Positions 34,111-46,811 are shown, counted from the first letter of the stretch. The stretch: 64,000 bases of DNA from Microstegium vimineum (GCA_022036555.1 CM039133.1:9331894-9395893), one strand, 5' to 3'. Program-made: numbers and translations. Notes: generated by a model not told the origin, from the letters alone.

Positions 34111-35659
34111 CAAGTCGCCTGGTAAGGTCTCTGTTGCTGCTGCTGCGTCTGATGATGATTCTGGAGATTGTCTGATAGTATTTGCTGGTTGTGTTGCTGG
34201 TCATGATGAATGGATTCTCGATTCCGCATGTTCATTTCATATTTGCACTAACAAAAATTGGTTTAGCTCGTATAAGCCTGTGCAGAAAGGGGATGTTGTG
34301 CGGATGGGAGATGATAACCCGTGTGACATTGTGGGGATTGGATCAGTTCAGATCAAGACTGATGATGGCATGACACGCACGCTGAAAAACGTCAGGTATA
34401 TACCAGGGATGTCCAGAAATCTTATCTCATTGAGCACGTTTGATGCAGAAGGTTACAAATATTCCGGTTCAGATGGCGTTCTGAAGGTATCAAAAGGTTC
34501 TCTTGTTTGCTTGAAAGGTGATCTTAATTCTGCAAAGTTATATGTCCTTAGAGGGTGTACTTTACCTGGTTCTGATTCCGCTGTTGCTGCTGTTACTAAT
34601 GATGAACCTAGTAAAACTAACCTTTGGCATATGTGTTTGGGACATATGAGTCACCATGGTATAGCAGAATTGATGAAGAGAAACCTGCTGGATGGCTGCA
34701 CTTCGAGTAAAATAAAGTTTTGTGAGCATTGTATTTTCGGGAAGCATAAAAGGGTACAGTTCAACACTTCTGTTCACACCACTAAAGGTACTCTTGATTA
34801 TGTTCATGCTGATTTATGGGGCCCTTCCCGTAAGTCCTCACTTGGTGGTGCTCGTTGCATGCTTACAATTATTGATGATTACTCTAGAAGGGTTTGGCCT
34901 TATTTTCTGAAACAGAAAGATGATACTTTTGCTGTTTTTAAGGACTGGAAAGTAATGATAGAAAGGCAAACTGAAAGGAAGGTAAAATTATTTCATACTG
35001 ATAATGGTGGAGAATTTTGTTCGCGTGAATTTAATGATTATTGCAGATCGGAAGACATCGTTAGACATCACACCATACCCCATACTCCACAACAGAATGG
35101 TGTGGCCGAACGCATGAACAGAACCATCATATCCAAGGCCCGTTGCATGCTGTCTAATGCCAGGATGAGCAAGCATTTTTGGGCTGAAGCTGCTAATACT
35201 GCCTGTTACTTGATAAACAGGTCGCCTTCTATTCCACTAAATAAAAGAACTCCCATTGAGGTATGGTCTGGTACGCCTGCTGATTATTCACAGTTGAAAA
35301 TTTTTGGATGCACTGCCTATGCTCATGTTGATAATGGAAAATTAGAGCCTAGAGCTGTTAAGTGTCTTTTCCTTGGTTATAGTTCGGGAGTCAAAGGCTA
35401 TAAATTGTGGAATCCTGAAATAGGAAAGACTTTTATGAGCAGGAGTATTGTTTTCAATGAATCTGTGATGTTTACTGACAGTTTGCCCTCAGATCATGTT
35501 CCAGAAAAAGAGCTGCAGCGTATGCGCATGCAGGTGAAGCATGTTAATGATGATACAGGTGTGCAGGTGGAGCCTGTTGATGAGCATGGTGACCATGATA
35601 ATGATGTTGCTGAGGATGATGCTCATGATGATGTTCAGCAAACTCCTCCCATTTTGTAG
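33773..35659 (+). pseudogene. copia pol, part 1: end of gag, protease, integrase
   Basis: A 628-codon open frame. After the zinc knuckle come the protease site DSACSFHI (about residue 149), the GAG-pre-integrase segment LWHMCLGHMSHHGI with the CEHCIFGKH zinc-finger Cys pair, and the integrase core: Asp in YVHADLWGP, Asp in FHTDNGGEF and Glu in PQQNGVAERMNRT. IFGCTAYAHV and KCLFLGYSSGVKGYKLW follow, diagnostic of copia. The frame ends at a TAG (35657-35659) inside the hydrophilic linker before RT, an in-frame nonsense change because the same frame continues. Confidence 0.95.
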
Positions 35660-37345
35660 TTAGAGGAGGATTTACCTATTGCTCAACGCAAGTCAAAAAG
35701 GACAATTGCACCTCCTAAGCGTCTTATTGAAGAGTGTAATTTGTCTTACTATGCTTTGAGTTATGCTGAACAGGTGGAGAATGTTCATGAGCCAGCAACC
35801 TATAAAGAAGCTATTCGTTGTGGTGATACTGAGAATTGGATTTCTGCTATGCATGAGGAGATGCAGTCTCTTGAGAAGAACAGTACATGGGAGATTGTAC
35901 CTTTGCCTAAGAATAAGAAGACCATCAGCTGCAAATGGATCTTCAAGAGAAAGGAGGGTTTATCTCCAAGTGAGCCTCCAAAGTATAAGGCAAGGTTAGT
36001 GGCTAAAGGCTACAGTCAAATTCCAGCTGTTGACTACAATGATGTGTTCTCTCCAGTGGTAAAACATAGTTCAATTCGTATTTTCCTTAGTATTGTTTCT
36101 TCACATGATCTCGAGCTTGAGCAGTTAGATGTGAAGACTGCGTTTTTGCATGGAGAGCTTGAGGAGGACATATACATGGACCAACCAGAAGGGTTCATAG
36201 TGCATGGCAAGGAAAATATGTGTGCAAGTTGAAGAAATCCTTGTATGGGTTGAAACAGTCCCCTCGTCAGTGGAACAAGAGGTTTCATTCATTTATATTA
36301 GCACACAGTTTTAAAAGATCTAAGTATGATAGCTGTGTTTACATCAAGCATGTTAATGGATCACCTATATATTTGCTGTTATATGTTGATGATATACTAA
36401 TTGCTGCTAAGAGTAAGATTGAAATCACTAAGTTAAAGAAGCTATTGAGTAGTGGTTTTGATATGAAAGATCTTGGTAGTGCTAAGAAAATTCTTGGTAT
36501 GGAAATTAGTAGAGACAGAAAATATGGTTTGCTATTTCTTAGTCAACAAAATTATATCAAGAAAGTTCTTCAGCGTTTCAACATGCAAAATGCTAAGGCT
36601 GTTGGTACCCCTATTGCACCTCACTTTAAGTTGTCAGTTGCTCAGTGTCCTAGTACAGATGCAGAGATTGAATACATGTCAAGGGTTCCTTATTCTAGTG
36701 CTGTTGGGTCTTTGATGTATGCTATGGTTTGCTTTCGTCCAGATTTGTCATATGCTATGAGTCTTGTTAGCAGATATATGTCTAATCCTGGCAAAGAACA
36801 TTGGAGAGCAGTTCAGTGGATTTTCAGGTACCTTAGAGGCACAGCAGATTCCTGTTTAAAGTTTGAAAGAACTGATAAGGGTCTTATTGGCTATGTGGAT
36901 TCTGATTATGCTGCTGATCTAGACAGGCGAAGATCACTTACAGGTTATGTGTTTACTGTTGACAGTTGTGTTGTGAGTTAGAGGGCTACTTTACAGTCAG
37001 TTGTTGCTTTGTCTACTACTGAAGCAGAATATATGACTATTTGTGAAGCGTGCAAAGAATTAATTTGGCTGAAAGGTTTGTAAGCGAGCTTTGTGGAGTT
37101 GAATCTTGCATAAGTTTGCACTGTGACAGTCAGAGTGCAATTTACCTCAATAAAGATCAGATGTTCCATGAGAGAACTAAGCACATAGATATCAAGTATC
37201 ATTTTGTGCGTGATGTGATTGAAGAAGGTAAGCTGAAGGTATGCAAGATTAGTACTCATGATAATCCTGCTGATATGATGACAAAGCCTGTTCCTGTTGC
37301 TAAGTTTGAGCTGTGCTCAAACTTAGTTGGTTTAATTGGATAGTC
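35660..37345 (+). pseudogene. copia pol, part 2: reverse transcriptase and RNase H
   Basis: RT begins with EEMQSLEKNSTWEIVPLP, KWIFKRK, KARLVAKGYSQ and LDVKTAFLHGELEEDIYM. A one-base frame change near 36210 is followed by KLKKSLYGLKQSPRQWNKR, the active site LLLYVDDILIA and DLSYAMSLVSRYMSNP. RNase H: GYVDSDYAADLDRRRSLTGY (36891 on), then a TAG (about 36979-36981) where a Trp is usual, STTEAEYM, a further stop near 37081, and SLHCDSQSAIYLNKD. At least four lesions make it inactive. Confidence 0.95.
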
Positions 37346-37445
37346 CAAGAGACTATTGTTGGCACCGGTGGTTTTTTTATCTTTGTTATGTTCAGGATGA
37401 AGGGTTGATTTATGATACAAGATGAATTTGTCTCAAGGTGGAGTT

Positions 37446-37781
37446 TGTTGGAGTTGTTCCAAATTCACTCCAGGATATAGGCCGGGCTTCTGACGGAGTG
37501 GAGGCCCGCCCATTAGGTCTTGCCCCTGTGGTTAGGGGGTGGGGGGGGCGGAGCCCCCCGCGGTACGGTACGGTATATATACCCTTGCTAGGGTTTCATG
37601 GAGACTTGATTCTCTTGTAAGCCGCCATAGGCGTGTAACCAAACTCTTGAGATAGTGAGATTGTTGCTGGCTGGTGCCCGTGGTTTTTCTCCTTCACATC
37701 GAAGGGGTTTTCCACGTTAAATCGTGTGTCTCCTCTGTGGCTTGATTCTTTACTTCATAATCCTATACGTCGTCCATAACA
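37446..37781 (+). repeat. 3' LTR of the copia element (336 bp)
   Basis: Same ends as the 5' LTR, preceded by the polypurine tract and followed by the second TSD copy aagaa. Confidence 0.95.
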
Positions 37782-37786
37782 AAGAA

Positions 37787-40032
37787 TCTTCCCTCTGACA
37801 AGTCACCATGCCCTGATGGTTTTAACACTGACTTCATGAAAAAATGTTGGCCCTTTATTTGTGAAGATTTTTACTCCTTATGTCAAGCTTTCTTCTCTGA
37901 AAATATTTGCTTGCAGAGCATTAATGGCTCCTATATAACCCTTATTCCTAAGAAGGATGATCCTCTAAAAGTCTCTGACTACAGACCAATTTCTCTGCTG
38001 AACAACTCTGCCAAACTGCTCACTAAGCTCTTATCAAATAGGTTACAACCTTTGCTAACTTCTCTGATTCATAAGAACCAATATGGGTTTGTTAAAAATA
38101 GAACTATTCAAGATTGTGTGGCATGGGCGCTTGAATATCTCCATATGTGTCATCAATCAAAAAAGGAGATCATAATCCTCAAATTAGATTTTGAGAAAGC
38201 CTTTGATAAAGTTGAACATGGTTTAATGTTACAAATGATGGAGCACAAAGGCTTCCCTTCAAAGTGGCTCAAGTGGATGACGCTTATCTTCAACTCAGGC
38301 ACATCTTCTGTCCTTTTGAATGGGGTTCCAGGAAAAGTTTTTCATTGCAGAAGGGGTGTTAGGCAAGGAGATCCTCTTTCACCTTTGCTTTTTGTTCTTT
38401 CAGCTGACCTCCTCCAATCTATCCTTAACTCTACCAAAAACAAAAACATTTTGCACCTTCCTTTGCCTCTTTCAAATGACAGTGATTTCCCTATTCTCCA
38501 ATATGCTGATGATACACTAATCTTTATGCAAGGGGACATTAATCAGCTTCAGTGTCTCAAGGACATCCTCCATTCTTTTGCTGAGTCTACAGGCCTCAAA
38601 GTTAATTTTGACAAATCGTTCATGGCTCCTATTAATGTGACTGAAGAAAGGCTAGATATTCTTGCCTCTACCTTGGGTCACTAAACAATCTTTTCCCTTC
38701 ACTTATTTGGGGCTTCCTCTTAGCATCAATAAACCTTCAGTTGCTCATTTTTGGCCTTTGGTTTCTAAATGTGAAAGAAGATTGGTAAATTTTTCATCCC
38801 TTCTTAATGAAGCTGGTAGACTACAACTTGTAAATGCAGTTCTGACTGCCCTGCCCACTTTTACTATGTGCACCTTTCTCTTGCCCAAAGCAGTGCTTAA
38901 TCAAATTGACAAGTTTAGAAAACATTATCTTTGGAGAGGGTCTGATTTGAACAATAAAAAACCCTCCAAAGCTTCCTGGTCTTTAGTTTGTAAACCAAAA
39001 ATTGAAGGTGGTCTTGGAGTTATAGACCTAAAAATTCAGAATGAAAGTCTGTTGATGAAGCATCTCCACAAGTTTTTTAATAGGGTTCAGGTGCCATGGG
39101 TGCAACTTGTCTAGGATCACCTTTATTCAGGTAATACTCTGCCTATCTCAAATCATTCTTTTAGGGGATCCTTTTGGTGGAAGGACATTTTAAAGCTTTT
39201 GAACTCCTTCAAAAAAATGGCCAGGGTAAGTGTACAGGATGGAGTCACCCCTTTTCTTTGGTTTGATATTTGGAATAATAACCCTTGGTACCAAACATAT
39301 CCTGAACTTTTCTCCTATGCCAAAAATCAACATATTTCCTTAAGAGCTGTTGTCTCCTCTGAGCACTTAGAAAACCTCTTTCATCTTCCCTTATCTGTTG
39401 AAGCTTTTGCTCAATTTCAAGTCTGCAGCAATGTTCTCCAATCATTGTCTCTTACAATAGATACAGATATCTGGTCATATGTTTGGGGTACCTCAAGATT
39501 TTCACCTAAGCAAGCTTACAAACACCTTATTGGTCATCAACATATTCACATGTCCTATAAGTGGTTATGGACTTCCTCTTGTCAAAATAAAAGGAAACTC
39601 TTTTTCTGGCTGATTCTAAGTGACAGGTTAAGCACCAGATCTTTGCTTACTAGACGTGGTATGCACCTTGATGATATTAACTGTGTCTTCTGTACCCTGA
39701 ATGTTGAGGAGGACCTAATCCATATGCTTTTCCACTGCCCGTTTGCAATGGCTTGCTGGTATTTCCTAAATATTTATATTCCAAACTCTGAAGATGTCAC
39801 TGATATTCTGGAACGCCTCAGAGATCAGCTAAGGGTCCCTTTCTTTATGGAGATTATTGTTACAATGTGTTGGGCTATTTGGATGATGCGCAATGACATG
39901 ATTTTCAGAAATCTTGCTCATTCAGTTCAGCGATGCAAGTTTGTATTCAAAAAAGAATTTGCTCTAGTTATTCTTAGAGCAAAGGCAAGCTACTCTCCAA
40001 CCATTTGTCAATGGCTAGACAACTTTGTGTAA
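37787..40032 (+). pseudogene. LINE ORF2, reverse transcriptase and zinc-binding domain (second half)
   Basis: Resumes directly after the copia TSD. RT motifs in order: KSPCPDGF, LIPKKDDPLKVSDYRPISLL, NQYGFVKNRTIQDCV, ILKLDFEKAFDKVEH, RGVRQGDPLSPLLFVL and the active site ILQYADDTLIF (about 38500). A frame change near 38680 leads to YLGLPLSINKPSV. A TAG at about 39112-39114 separates the C-terminal part, where FSPKQAYKHLIG, KRKLFFWLILSDRLSTRSLL and CVFCTLNVEEDLIHMLFHC form the RVT zinc-binding domain. This is L1-type RT; here it is non-functional. Confidence 0.93.
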
Positions 40033-40154
40033 TTTTAGCTATCTTGTTTGTAACTTTCTTTGTTTCATGATTGTACCATGTGAAGCTTTGTACTTTCAGG
40101 TTTTAATAAATTTCCAGTAGGGGCGTTGCCCCTCCTGTTTCATCAAAAAAAAAA

Positions 40155-40475
40155 TAGCCCAATAGAAGGGAATGAAAATGTCTGAGGGAGAAGTCAACCT
40201 TCAGGAATGGTTTCCAAGCTCGAAGGATTTGTGGAGTTGTGAGGTGATTAGCAAAATGGAAATTCACCAGGCCCCAATAACCTTTAGCAAAAAGACAGTA
40301 GAAGAGCGAGTACTTTATTGTTTCTTCTGAAGATTGTTGGCAAAGGACACATTAATAATCTTCTAGGCGCATTCCTCTTCTTCTTGTCATATTTCTTGTC
40401 CTTAATTATCTTGTCTTTAAGGACAAGCCAAAAGAGTACCTTATATTTTCCTTGACAAGAAAGATCATATCTAAT
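40155..40475 (-). mobile_element. Fragment of another LINE, opposite orientation
   Basis: On the minus strand the sequence can be read as a degenerate RVT zinc-binding domain: FWLVLKD, then a Cys-rich segment like CVLCQQSSEET and a segment like FYCLFAKGYWG. Several stops and frame changes. It touches the A-tail of the long LINE, so that LINE probably landed in or beside an older LINE copy. Confidence 0.5.
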
Positions 40476-40674
40476 ATTAGTTAGCTAACCATTAGCGCAC
40501 TATCTATTAGGTGGGGATGGTGTTTGGATACACAGCTAATACTATTTAGAGAAGCAAGAACGTTGACAGCACAACGTGTTCCTCGCTGCCACTGATGTCG
40601 CTGGCATCCTGACACCGGCCAGCGCGGCGGAGAGGACAAGGCCGTGGCGCACAGCGGCCTCCGCCTCCTGGTTC

Positions 40675-40843
40675 CACCGCCTAAAATATTCCAGATCGAA
40701 GTGACAATGAATAGGTCCTTCGCATGAGAATCCAGCGCTCAGCGGGCCAAAGTTAGTACTATCAGACTTAGATGTATGGCCTATAAACAAATATTACATA
40801 TGTGGTAGAGGAGAGTGAAGATGACAGAAGCACAAGACTTAAA
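40675..40843 (+). repeat. Right copy of the dispersed direct repeat flanking the LINE cluster
   Basis: See the left copy at 28241-28410. Here it is preceded by a GC-rich stretch (40565-40676) that is absent from the left copy. Confidence 0.75.
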
Positions 40844-43809
40844 ATCCAAATTGTAATTGTCTTCTTCTCCTGCAAGGAATGAGAAAAATGTTGCAATTAT
40901 ATATAGATATGTACGATTGGAAATACATTTAAAATAAGTTTAGACCAAGTGTTTTACCTCAAGTACTGGCTGAGTCTTACTAGGACATGTATCTTGCCGA
41001 CTATGTAATAATGAACATATAGGTGGCAACGAAGGATAAGTTCAGTTGTTGCACATGTTACATGTATGGGCCTTGCTATAAGATAGATGCAACCATTATT
41101 CTATAGGAGGCTAAGATTTTAAATAAATCTTAGCCCTTGATTTCTGAAGTGCATGCAATAATTAAGTAATTATTAATTAATTAAAATATTTGAAAAATAA
41201 AACAAAAAAGAAACAAATAACTAGCAAATGTGTACATGATATCTATTTCAGCTCGTTTCTTGCCATATACGAGTGCACGTGTAGATCATGAGCATATATG
41301 CATGCAGCAGCGCCATACTCCAAAACCGGTGTAGTTGCCTAGCTTATTGTGCCTGTGCCAGACGTACATGCACATGAAGACATCACATAAACATACATTT
41401 ACAAAATACTAAGTCATAAAAACACTAATGTTGGGATTAAAAAAATAATTTAGACACCAACACATTCCATTTTTTTAAAACAAACAACTAAAAGATACCT
41501 CTACTTTTGTTACAGTTGTAAAAAAACAGGTCCTACTAATTCAAGGTAAATTGATCCCTATTAAACTCGCTGCAGTGAGCCCCCTCTCACTTTTCGTGTA
41601 ACATGATCTTTTATTAAGTATATGGCTGATACGTTCCTATTGTGTAGGAAAAAGAAAGAAAAGGGAAGCACATCTATACCTATTAGTCCAGGGCCAACAA
41701 CAAGAAAAATGGCAGCTTTTACTTGTAGTCCTGTCGGTCTAGCTTAGGACCTACAATATGGAGCGAGGGAGAGGGGGCTCCCGGCGTGACGCCGTGCGAG
41801 GGAGAGATCAAGGCGGCGGCAGCGGCTAGTGCGAGAGCGAGAGTGTGGTGCCTTAGTTTTGGGGGCGCTGACGACTTCGGCATGGGGTCTGGGGGTAGGG
41901 GTGAGGGGCAGGGATGAGAGAATTGTTCGCAATGACCATACTGTCTTTGGACGAATAAAATCAACCAAAATGACTATCTTTTGTAGGCGTTAGGAGGTGT
42001 TGCGAGATGCCTCCCCAACTATATATTATAAAAAGATCTCATGATTTTAACCATAATCTCCTGTTCTTAGGATGCATGATTCATTTCAGAGTAAGTCTCC
42101 ACCCTATCGTCTAGTAATTTTTTTGGATCACCAATTCCCAGTGATGCCGTTAATATAGACACCAACCTACTATTTGCAAGATAAACTGAGTATTGACACG
42201 TTGTCACAACAAGCTCAGCACAAAATTATAAATTCTGCTGGCCATCAATATAGATCACACCAACATTTCCAAAAACCGCCTATTTCGTATTGCAAAGTAC
42301 TTGTAACGTATCGATATACCCAGGTTTCATATAATATAATTCTACCAATTCGCCCTTTGCATGTGCATGCATGCAGTTCGTTTTATCTATCAGATTCTCC
42401 GAGTGCCAATCCAACCTACAAATCATTTTGGTAGGGAATTTAACACTATTTTGATTGTATGTGTGCCACGTATCTATATATTCAGAAAACAGAAGTACAT
42501 GTGAAGATCCATATATAATATCTGTCATTATTGTGTCGTTCTCGATGACAACATTGCAATCCAGAAATGATGGTGCTTGCATCATACGCAGATTATTACA
42601 TATTAGACTAATCAACCACACATATTAGAAGGAAATGATTCTTTTGATCACCGGTTAATTAGAACACAAAGAGTAAGAGGTTTATTTATAAAATGGCCGC
42701 GTGCGACTCGTGCAGGCATTATTTAAGACATCCCCTCATATTTGGATAAAAAAAGATAATTATTATAAAATGGACGTGTGACTTGCCGAATTAAGAGTTC
42801 ATTCATAGATGTAATTTGTTTTGAAGTTAATATTTAAACTATGTATTAAAAAATTAGTATGGAAATGACAAATTTCAGCTAAAATAAAGGCAATTTTGTA
42901 TGAAGTTTAAATAAAAAATAATTTTGAATCTCAACTTTTATATACTAATCCATCAACTCATGCTCTCGCACGTGTTAGAGTTTTAGAAGATATAAGTATT
43001 AAGAACTCTATAATAATCTCTTTATTCTAAATTATAAGACATTTTAACTTTTCTAAATATATTATTTTTACTATGTATCTATGCAGTATATCTACATGTA
43101 TAGCAAAATCTGTGTATTTGATATTTGGAAGCTCAAAACATCTTATGATTTGAAATGGATGGAATACATTTGACTAATAAAGAATTACTTATATTAATAT
43201 GTATATTTTTTCTTCATTTGTTTTATTACATTATAAATATAGTAGATACCATGTATATACCTAATTATCTTAAATCTATTAATTATATTTTTTTCAAGGA
43301 ATCAATCAATATATTTTTTATTCTTTTGGTGTGGAGCCTTTACTTTAAATATGCAGTTACTATGAAACTTTACCATTAATCACTTGTTGCATCATATATC
43401 TTATGAAGTCATTAATCTAAATTTTATTCTTATCGACTGCTACAATTGTTTTCTCTTCTTTAAGTTAAAATTCCCATGGTTATTGTATATGTCATTAACT
43501 CTCTTTTTGCACTTTTTAAAAATAAGAATTTTAGGTCATATAATATGTTCTTGAGTACTAAAATAGCATCAACCATTGTTTGAAACATACACAATATCTT
43601 ATTAGTCACTACAACATCAAGTAAGATCTTAGATATGATAGTAGTTCTAGTCTCAATATAATTTTAATACTTAAACCTTATAATGACCGACTGTCTACTC
43701 TAAGGTATTCTTAATAAAGGTCAGAACAACATAGAAATAAGTGTTCTCCCACACTTCTCATGATGATTGAATTTTACTATCAAGGAATTATATTTGTAGT
43801 TAAGATTAT
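40844..43809. other. AT-rich spacer with a short GC-rich island
   Basis: No coding frame is supported. The piece 41755-41930 is GC-rich (cggcggcagcggc and similar) and stands out from AT-rich flanks, like a fragment captured from a gene or from a transposon leader, but is unidentified. A Stowaway-like MITE lies at 43018-43163. The stretch 42110-42200 loosely resembles 61425-61545. Confidence 0.5.
43018..43163. mobile_element. Degenerate Stowaway-like MITE
   Basis: Left arm ttctaaattataagacatttt and right arm aaaacatcttatgatttgaa are inverted repeats of the type found in Stowaway (Tc1/mariner) MITEs of grasses. About 145 bp; ends decayed. Confidence 0.55.
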
Positions 43810-43814
43810 ACTAC

Positions 43815-45117
43815 TGTCGGTGTTATGACCCGGGGGTCAAGACCACCAACTAGTAAATTTGTATATTGCGTGCTCCCTCTCCCAGATGTGATGCAAGATG
43901 GACACAAGATTTATCCTGGTTCGGGCAAAGAAGACCCTACGTCCAGCGGGGGGGGGGGGGGGGAGGATGACTTGTATTATCTCGCACCCAAAGTGCTCGT
44001 ACAGGGGGGTACAAGCTAAGTTACACGGGGTTTCTCAGAGTGAGCTGTGATCTAGGGCTAGCAGGGCTACCCTAGGTGGTTGGTTGGTTGCCCGAGGGGT
44101 CGATCGAGCAATGGGATGTATGGAATGTGAGTATGGAGTCGTCTGAAAGTCCCGGGATTCGGCCGGAAAGGATCGGAATCGGAGGAAGATCCCGATCCTC
44201 TACCTCGGCATCCCCTTTTATAGACCAAGGGGAGGCCCGAGGGTACAGGGTCCTAAACTGTTGTGGCATGGGCGGCATCTCCGCGGCACAGTGCTGGCGA
44301 AGGGACGTCAATCACTGTGGCGGTATGGTCTTCCCACTCTTCTGGCGCTCCGGGACGTGGTGGTAGTAGAAGTCGTCGCGGCACGTCGCTGCACAGCTCC
44401 CGCAGGCGGGCACGAATCCCACAGCTGAAGCGGGACAGGGCGGATGGGACGGGCCCCATACCGGAGTTGTTGGAGAGAGGGGTCGAGCCCCCCGGTCGAG
44501 GGGTGAGGTCGAGACCGGGGTAACCTTGTCGTATTCCCGAAGGTGTCGTTGAGGGTTGTACTGTTCATGTCTCGAGGGGTACTTCTGGAGTCCGTACTCG
44601 CAACGTGGCGACAGTGGCAGCACAGTTGACGGAGGTCCGGGTGATGGCGATGAGCTGATGGATTTGACAGCGGTCGCGGGCGCCCATGGTGTTAGGCAGA
44701 TTTACTTTAACCCATGCCGGGAGCAGTTGGGTCGATCGAGCTTCCCGTTGAGGGGTCGTTCGTTTGACCTCTTTCCGTCACTCGTTGTCGAGGTAGGGTC
44801 GGAGGGGTCGTTCGTTCGGCCCCTCGTCCGTCATTCGGCGTCGAGGTGGAGGTGGAGGGGTCGTTCATTCGGCCCCTCGTCCGCCATTCGGCGTCGAGGT
44901 GGAGGTGGAGGGGTCGTTCGTTCGGCCCCTCGTCCGTCTCTTTCCCGAAGCGGGCCGGCCCACGACTGGTTGGTATAGCCGGTACAGGGGGCCTTTGTGT
45001 GATGGACCTTTCTTTACTGACTCGAGCGGTGGGCTGGCCCCTGCCTTAAAAATGGTTGCTATGTTTAGCGTTAAATTATCGAAGGGTTTAGGGTACCCCT
45101 TACCTTCGTACCCGACA
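43815..45117 (-). repeat. 3' LTR of element 2 (1303 bp)
   Basis: Read on the plus strand it starts tgtcggtgttatgacc and ends cgtacccgaca. It holds a G-run near 43949-43963 and about three 54-bp subrepeats (ggggtcgttcgttcggcccc motif, 44805-44941). The TATA box is on the minus strand near 44213-44226. Confidence 0.95.
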
Positions 45118-45300
45118 GTAGCCCCCGAGGCCCCAGAGGAGTGATTGAGAACTCCTTGGGGGCTATGATATGTGTTTTTTTGGAGGGAGTAAGGATTACC
45201 CGGAGGTTTTGCCCTTGACCTGCAGGGTTAGTGAGAGGTTCGATTCTCCGTGGGGTGCGCGCGAGCGCACCCCGCGGGGGTAGCCCCCGAGGCCCCAGAG
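45118..45300 (-). other. Polypurine tract region and GC palindrome before the 3' LTR
   Basis: On the minus strand ctctggggcctcgggggctac directly precedes the 3' LTR. The phrase gtagcccccgaggccccagaggagtg occurs twice (45118 and 45281), bracketing a GC palindrome at 45254-45274 like those near 1396 and 14857. Confidence 0.6.
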
Positions 45301-45436
45301 GAGTGATTGAGAACTCCTCTAGGGGCTATGATATGTTGTATCAAGGGATTTTAAGGTTCCCTGGAGGCGTGGCGCCCCACCAAGGGGTCGATTCCGTTTG
45401 CCAGGCTATGGGCGTTTCCTTCCCTGAAAAGAGAGG

Positions 45437-46610
45437 TGTTCGAGGGCGGCTGTCGAACCCTACCGAGGGCCAGCCTTCGCTCCCTCGAGCATAACTGGAG
45501 TCGCAGCGCCCCAGCCGAGAGGTCAACTGTGTTTGCCAGGTTATGAGTGTTTTCGACCCTCTTTTGTCGAGGGGTGCTGTGCGTAGTCGGGCCCTCGAGC
45601 CCTCGAATGGCTAGGCCTTCACTACCTCATGGCGTCCTTCCCACGGATCCTTGCGTTCGGATTGTGGGGTGAAGAGCATCGTGCTATCCTCGTTAGGACG
45701 AGCCCGAAGTCCTCTGTGAGCTGGTGTCGGGCATGAGTCCATTAAAAATGGTGCCCAGTACGGGTAAAAATCCGAGTGAGAACTCGTGCCCCATTCGATA
45801 GGGGTCGATTAGCAGCCCGGAGGCGTTCTCATTAAGTAAGACCGCATGGCTTACTAAGCAAGACCGTATGGATTACCAAGGTGCTAACCCCGTTCGATAG
45901 GAGTTGGTGGCTCGATGCCTCCCAGCGTAGGGATCCTCAGGTATTCCTCGGTTATGCCTCGGATATGTCCCAGGGGACCTCGAGAGTTCGTTCTCGAGCT
46001 AGGGGCACGCGCCAGGCCCCCCCGGGACATCCCTGACTTGCATACTCTAGGGCGGCTGTCGAACCCCGTTCATGGAGCCAGCCTTCGCTCCCTCAAGATT
46101 TAGGGGTGGACCTGAGTCCGTTAACCATGGGTCCTTCCTGACCTCAGGTACTCGAGGGCGGCTGTCGAACCCTATGTAAGGGCCAGCCTTCGCTCCCTCA
46201 AGATTTGACGGATGGTTCATCATCCGACGCTATCTTCAGAAGGAGGAGTCCTGCCTTGTGGAACGCCGAGGGGAAAAGCAGGTAGTTGTATTGAACTTGA
46301 GGACATACCTGTGCCTTTGCCCATTGGGCTTGAGTCCTCGAGGGAGGCTGTCAAACCCTGTGTAAGGGTCAGCCTTTATCCCTTCAAGACTGGGGAGTGG
46401 TCTGGAGTTGATAACCCGAGGTCTCCCCAGACCTCGGGCACTCGAGGGGGGCTATCGAGCCCGTTCGTGGGCCGGCCTTTGTCCCCTCGAGATTTTGGGG
46501 TGGACCGAAGTCCATAACCCGAGGTCATTTCTGTCCTCGAGTACTGGAGGGTAGCTGTCGAACCCTCTTTTGAGGGCCAGCTCTCGCTGCCTCAAGATTC
46601 CTTACCTCCG
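45437..46610. repeat. About 110-bp tandem repeats, element 2
   Basis: Units carry CTCGAGGGCGGCTGTCGAACCC, then ggccagccttcgctccctc, then a variable tail; copies begin near 45437, 46047, 46148, 46337, 46440 and 46545. Element 1 has three of these on the opposite strand (14020-14300). Confidence 0.75.
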
Positions 46611-46811
46611 AAGATAGCGCTTCCAGCCGCGCGCCTTTTTAGGCGATATCCGTTCGGCGCAACAGTTGCAGGCGCAGGGCGGAGTGCGGTGCGGAGCCCG
46701 ATGATGGGACAGAACGCCTTACCCTGGAGGAATACGAGGAGGCGAAGTATAGGTGCATTAAATGCGGAGATTCACTTGCCTGTTTGATGGATCCGTCCGT
46801 TGGCCTCCCGC

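Larger units (their letters stand above)
32939..37781 (+). mobile_element. Complete Ty1/copia retrotransposon, TSD aagaa
   Basis: LTRs at 32939-33283 and 37446-37781 start tgttggag and end cataaca. The flanking 5-bp duplication aagaa (32934-32938 and 37782-37786) is perfect. After the left LTR comes agtggtaccggagc, close to the usual initiator-Met primer site; before the right LTR is the purine tract caaggtggagtt. The domain order protease-integrase-RT-RNase H proves copia. It is 4843 bp long and is inserted in LINE ORF2. Confidence 0.97.
29775..40154 (+). mobile_element. Long L1-type LINE, split by a copia element
   Basis: ORF1 remains (29918-31538), then ORF2 with AP endonuclease (31589-32380), a linker (to 32938), the copia insertion (32939-37781 plus TSD), RT (37787-38684), a thumb-type region (38662-39114), an RVT zinc-binding domain (39199-40032), and a 3' end with a hairpin (gtaggggcgttgcccct, 40117-40133) and an A-tail (40145-40154). 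Without the copia element the LINE is about 5.5 kb. The 5' end is approximate, probably truncated. Frames are broken in several places, so it cannot move by itself. Confidence 0.88.

Noticed and set aside
41719..41968. Overlapping minus-strand frames in the GC-rich island as a small gene
   Set aside because: No domain, no conserved start, two frames equally open; composition explains it.
43945..43965. Poly-G tract in the LTR as a functional G-quadruplex
   Set aside because: The G-run length differs between the two LTRs and is likely unstable or an assembly artefact.
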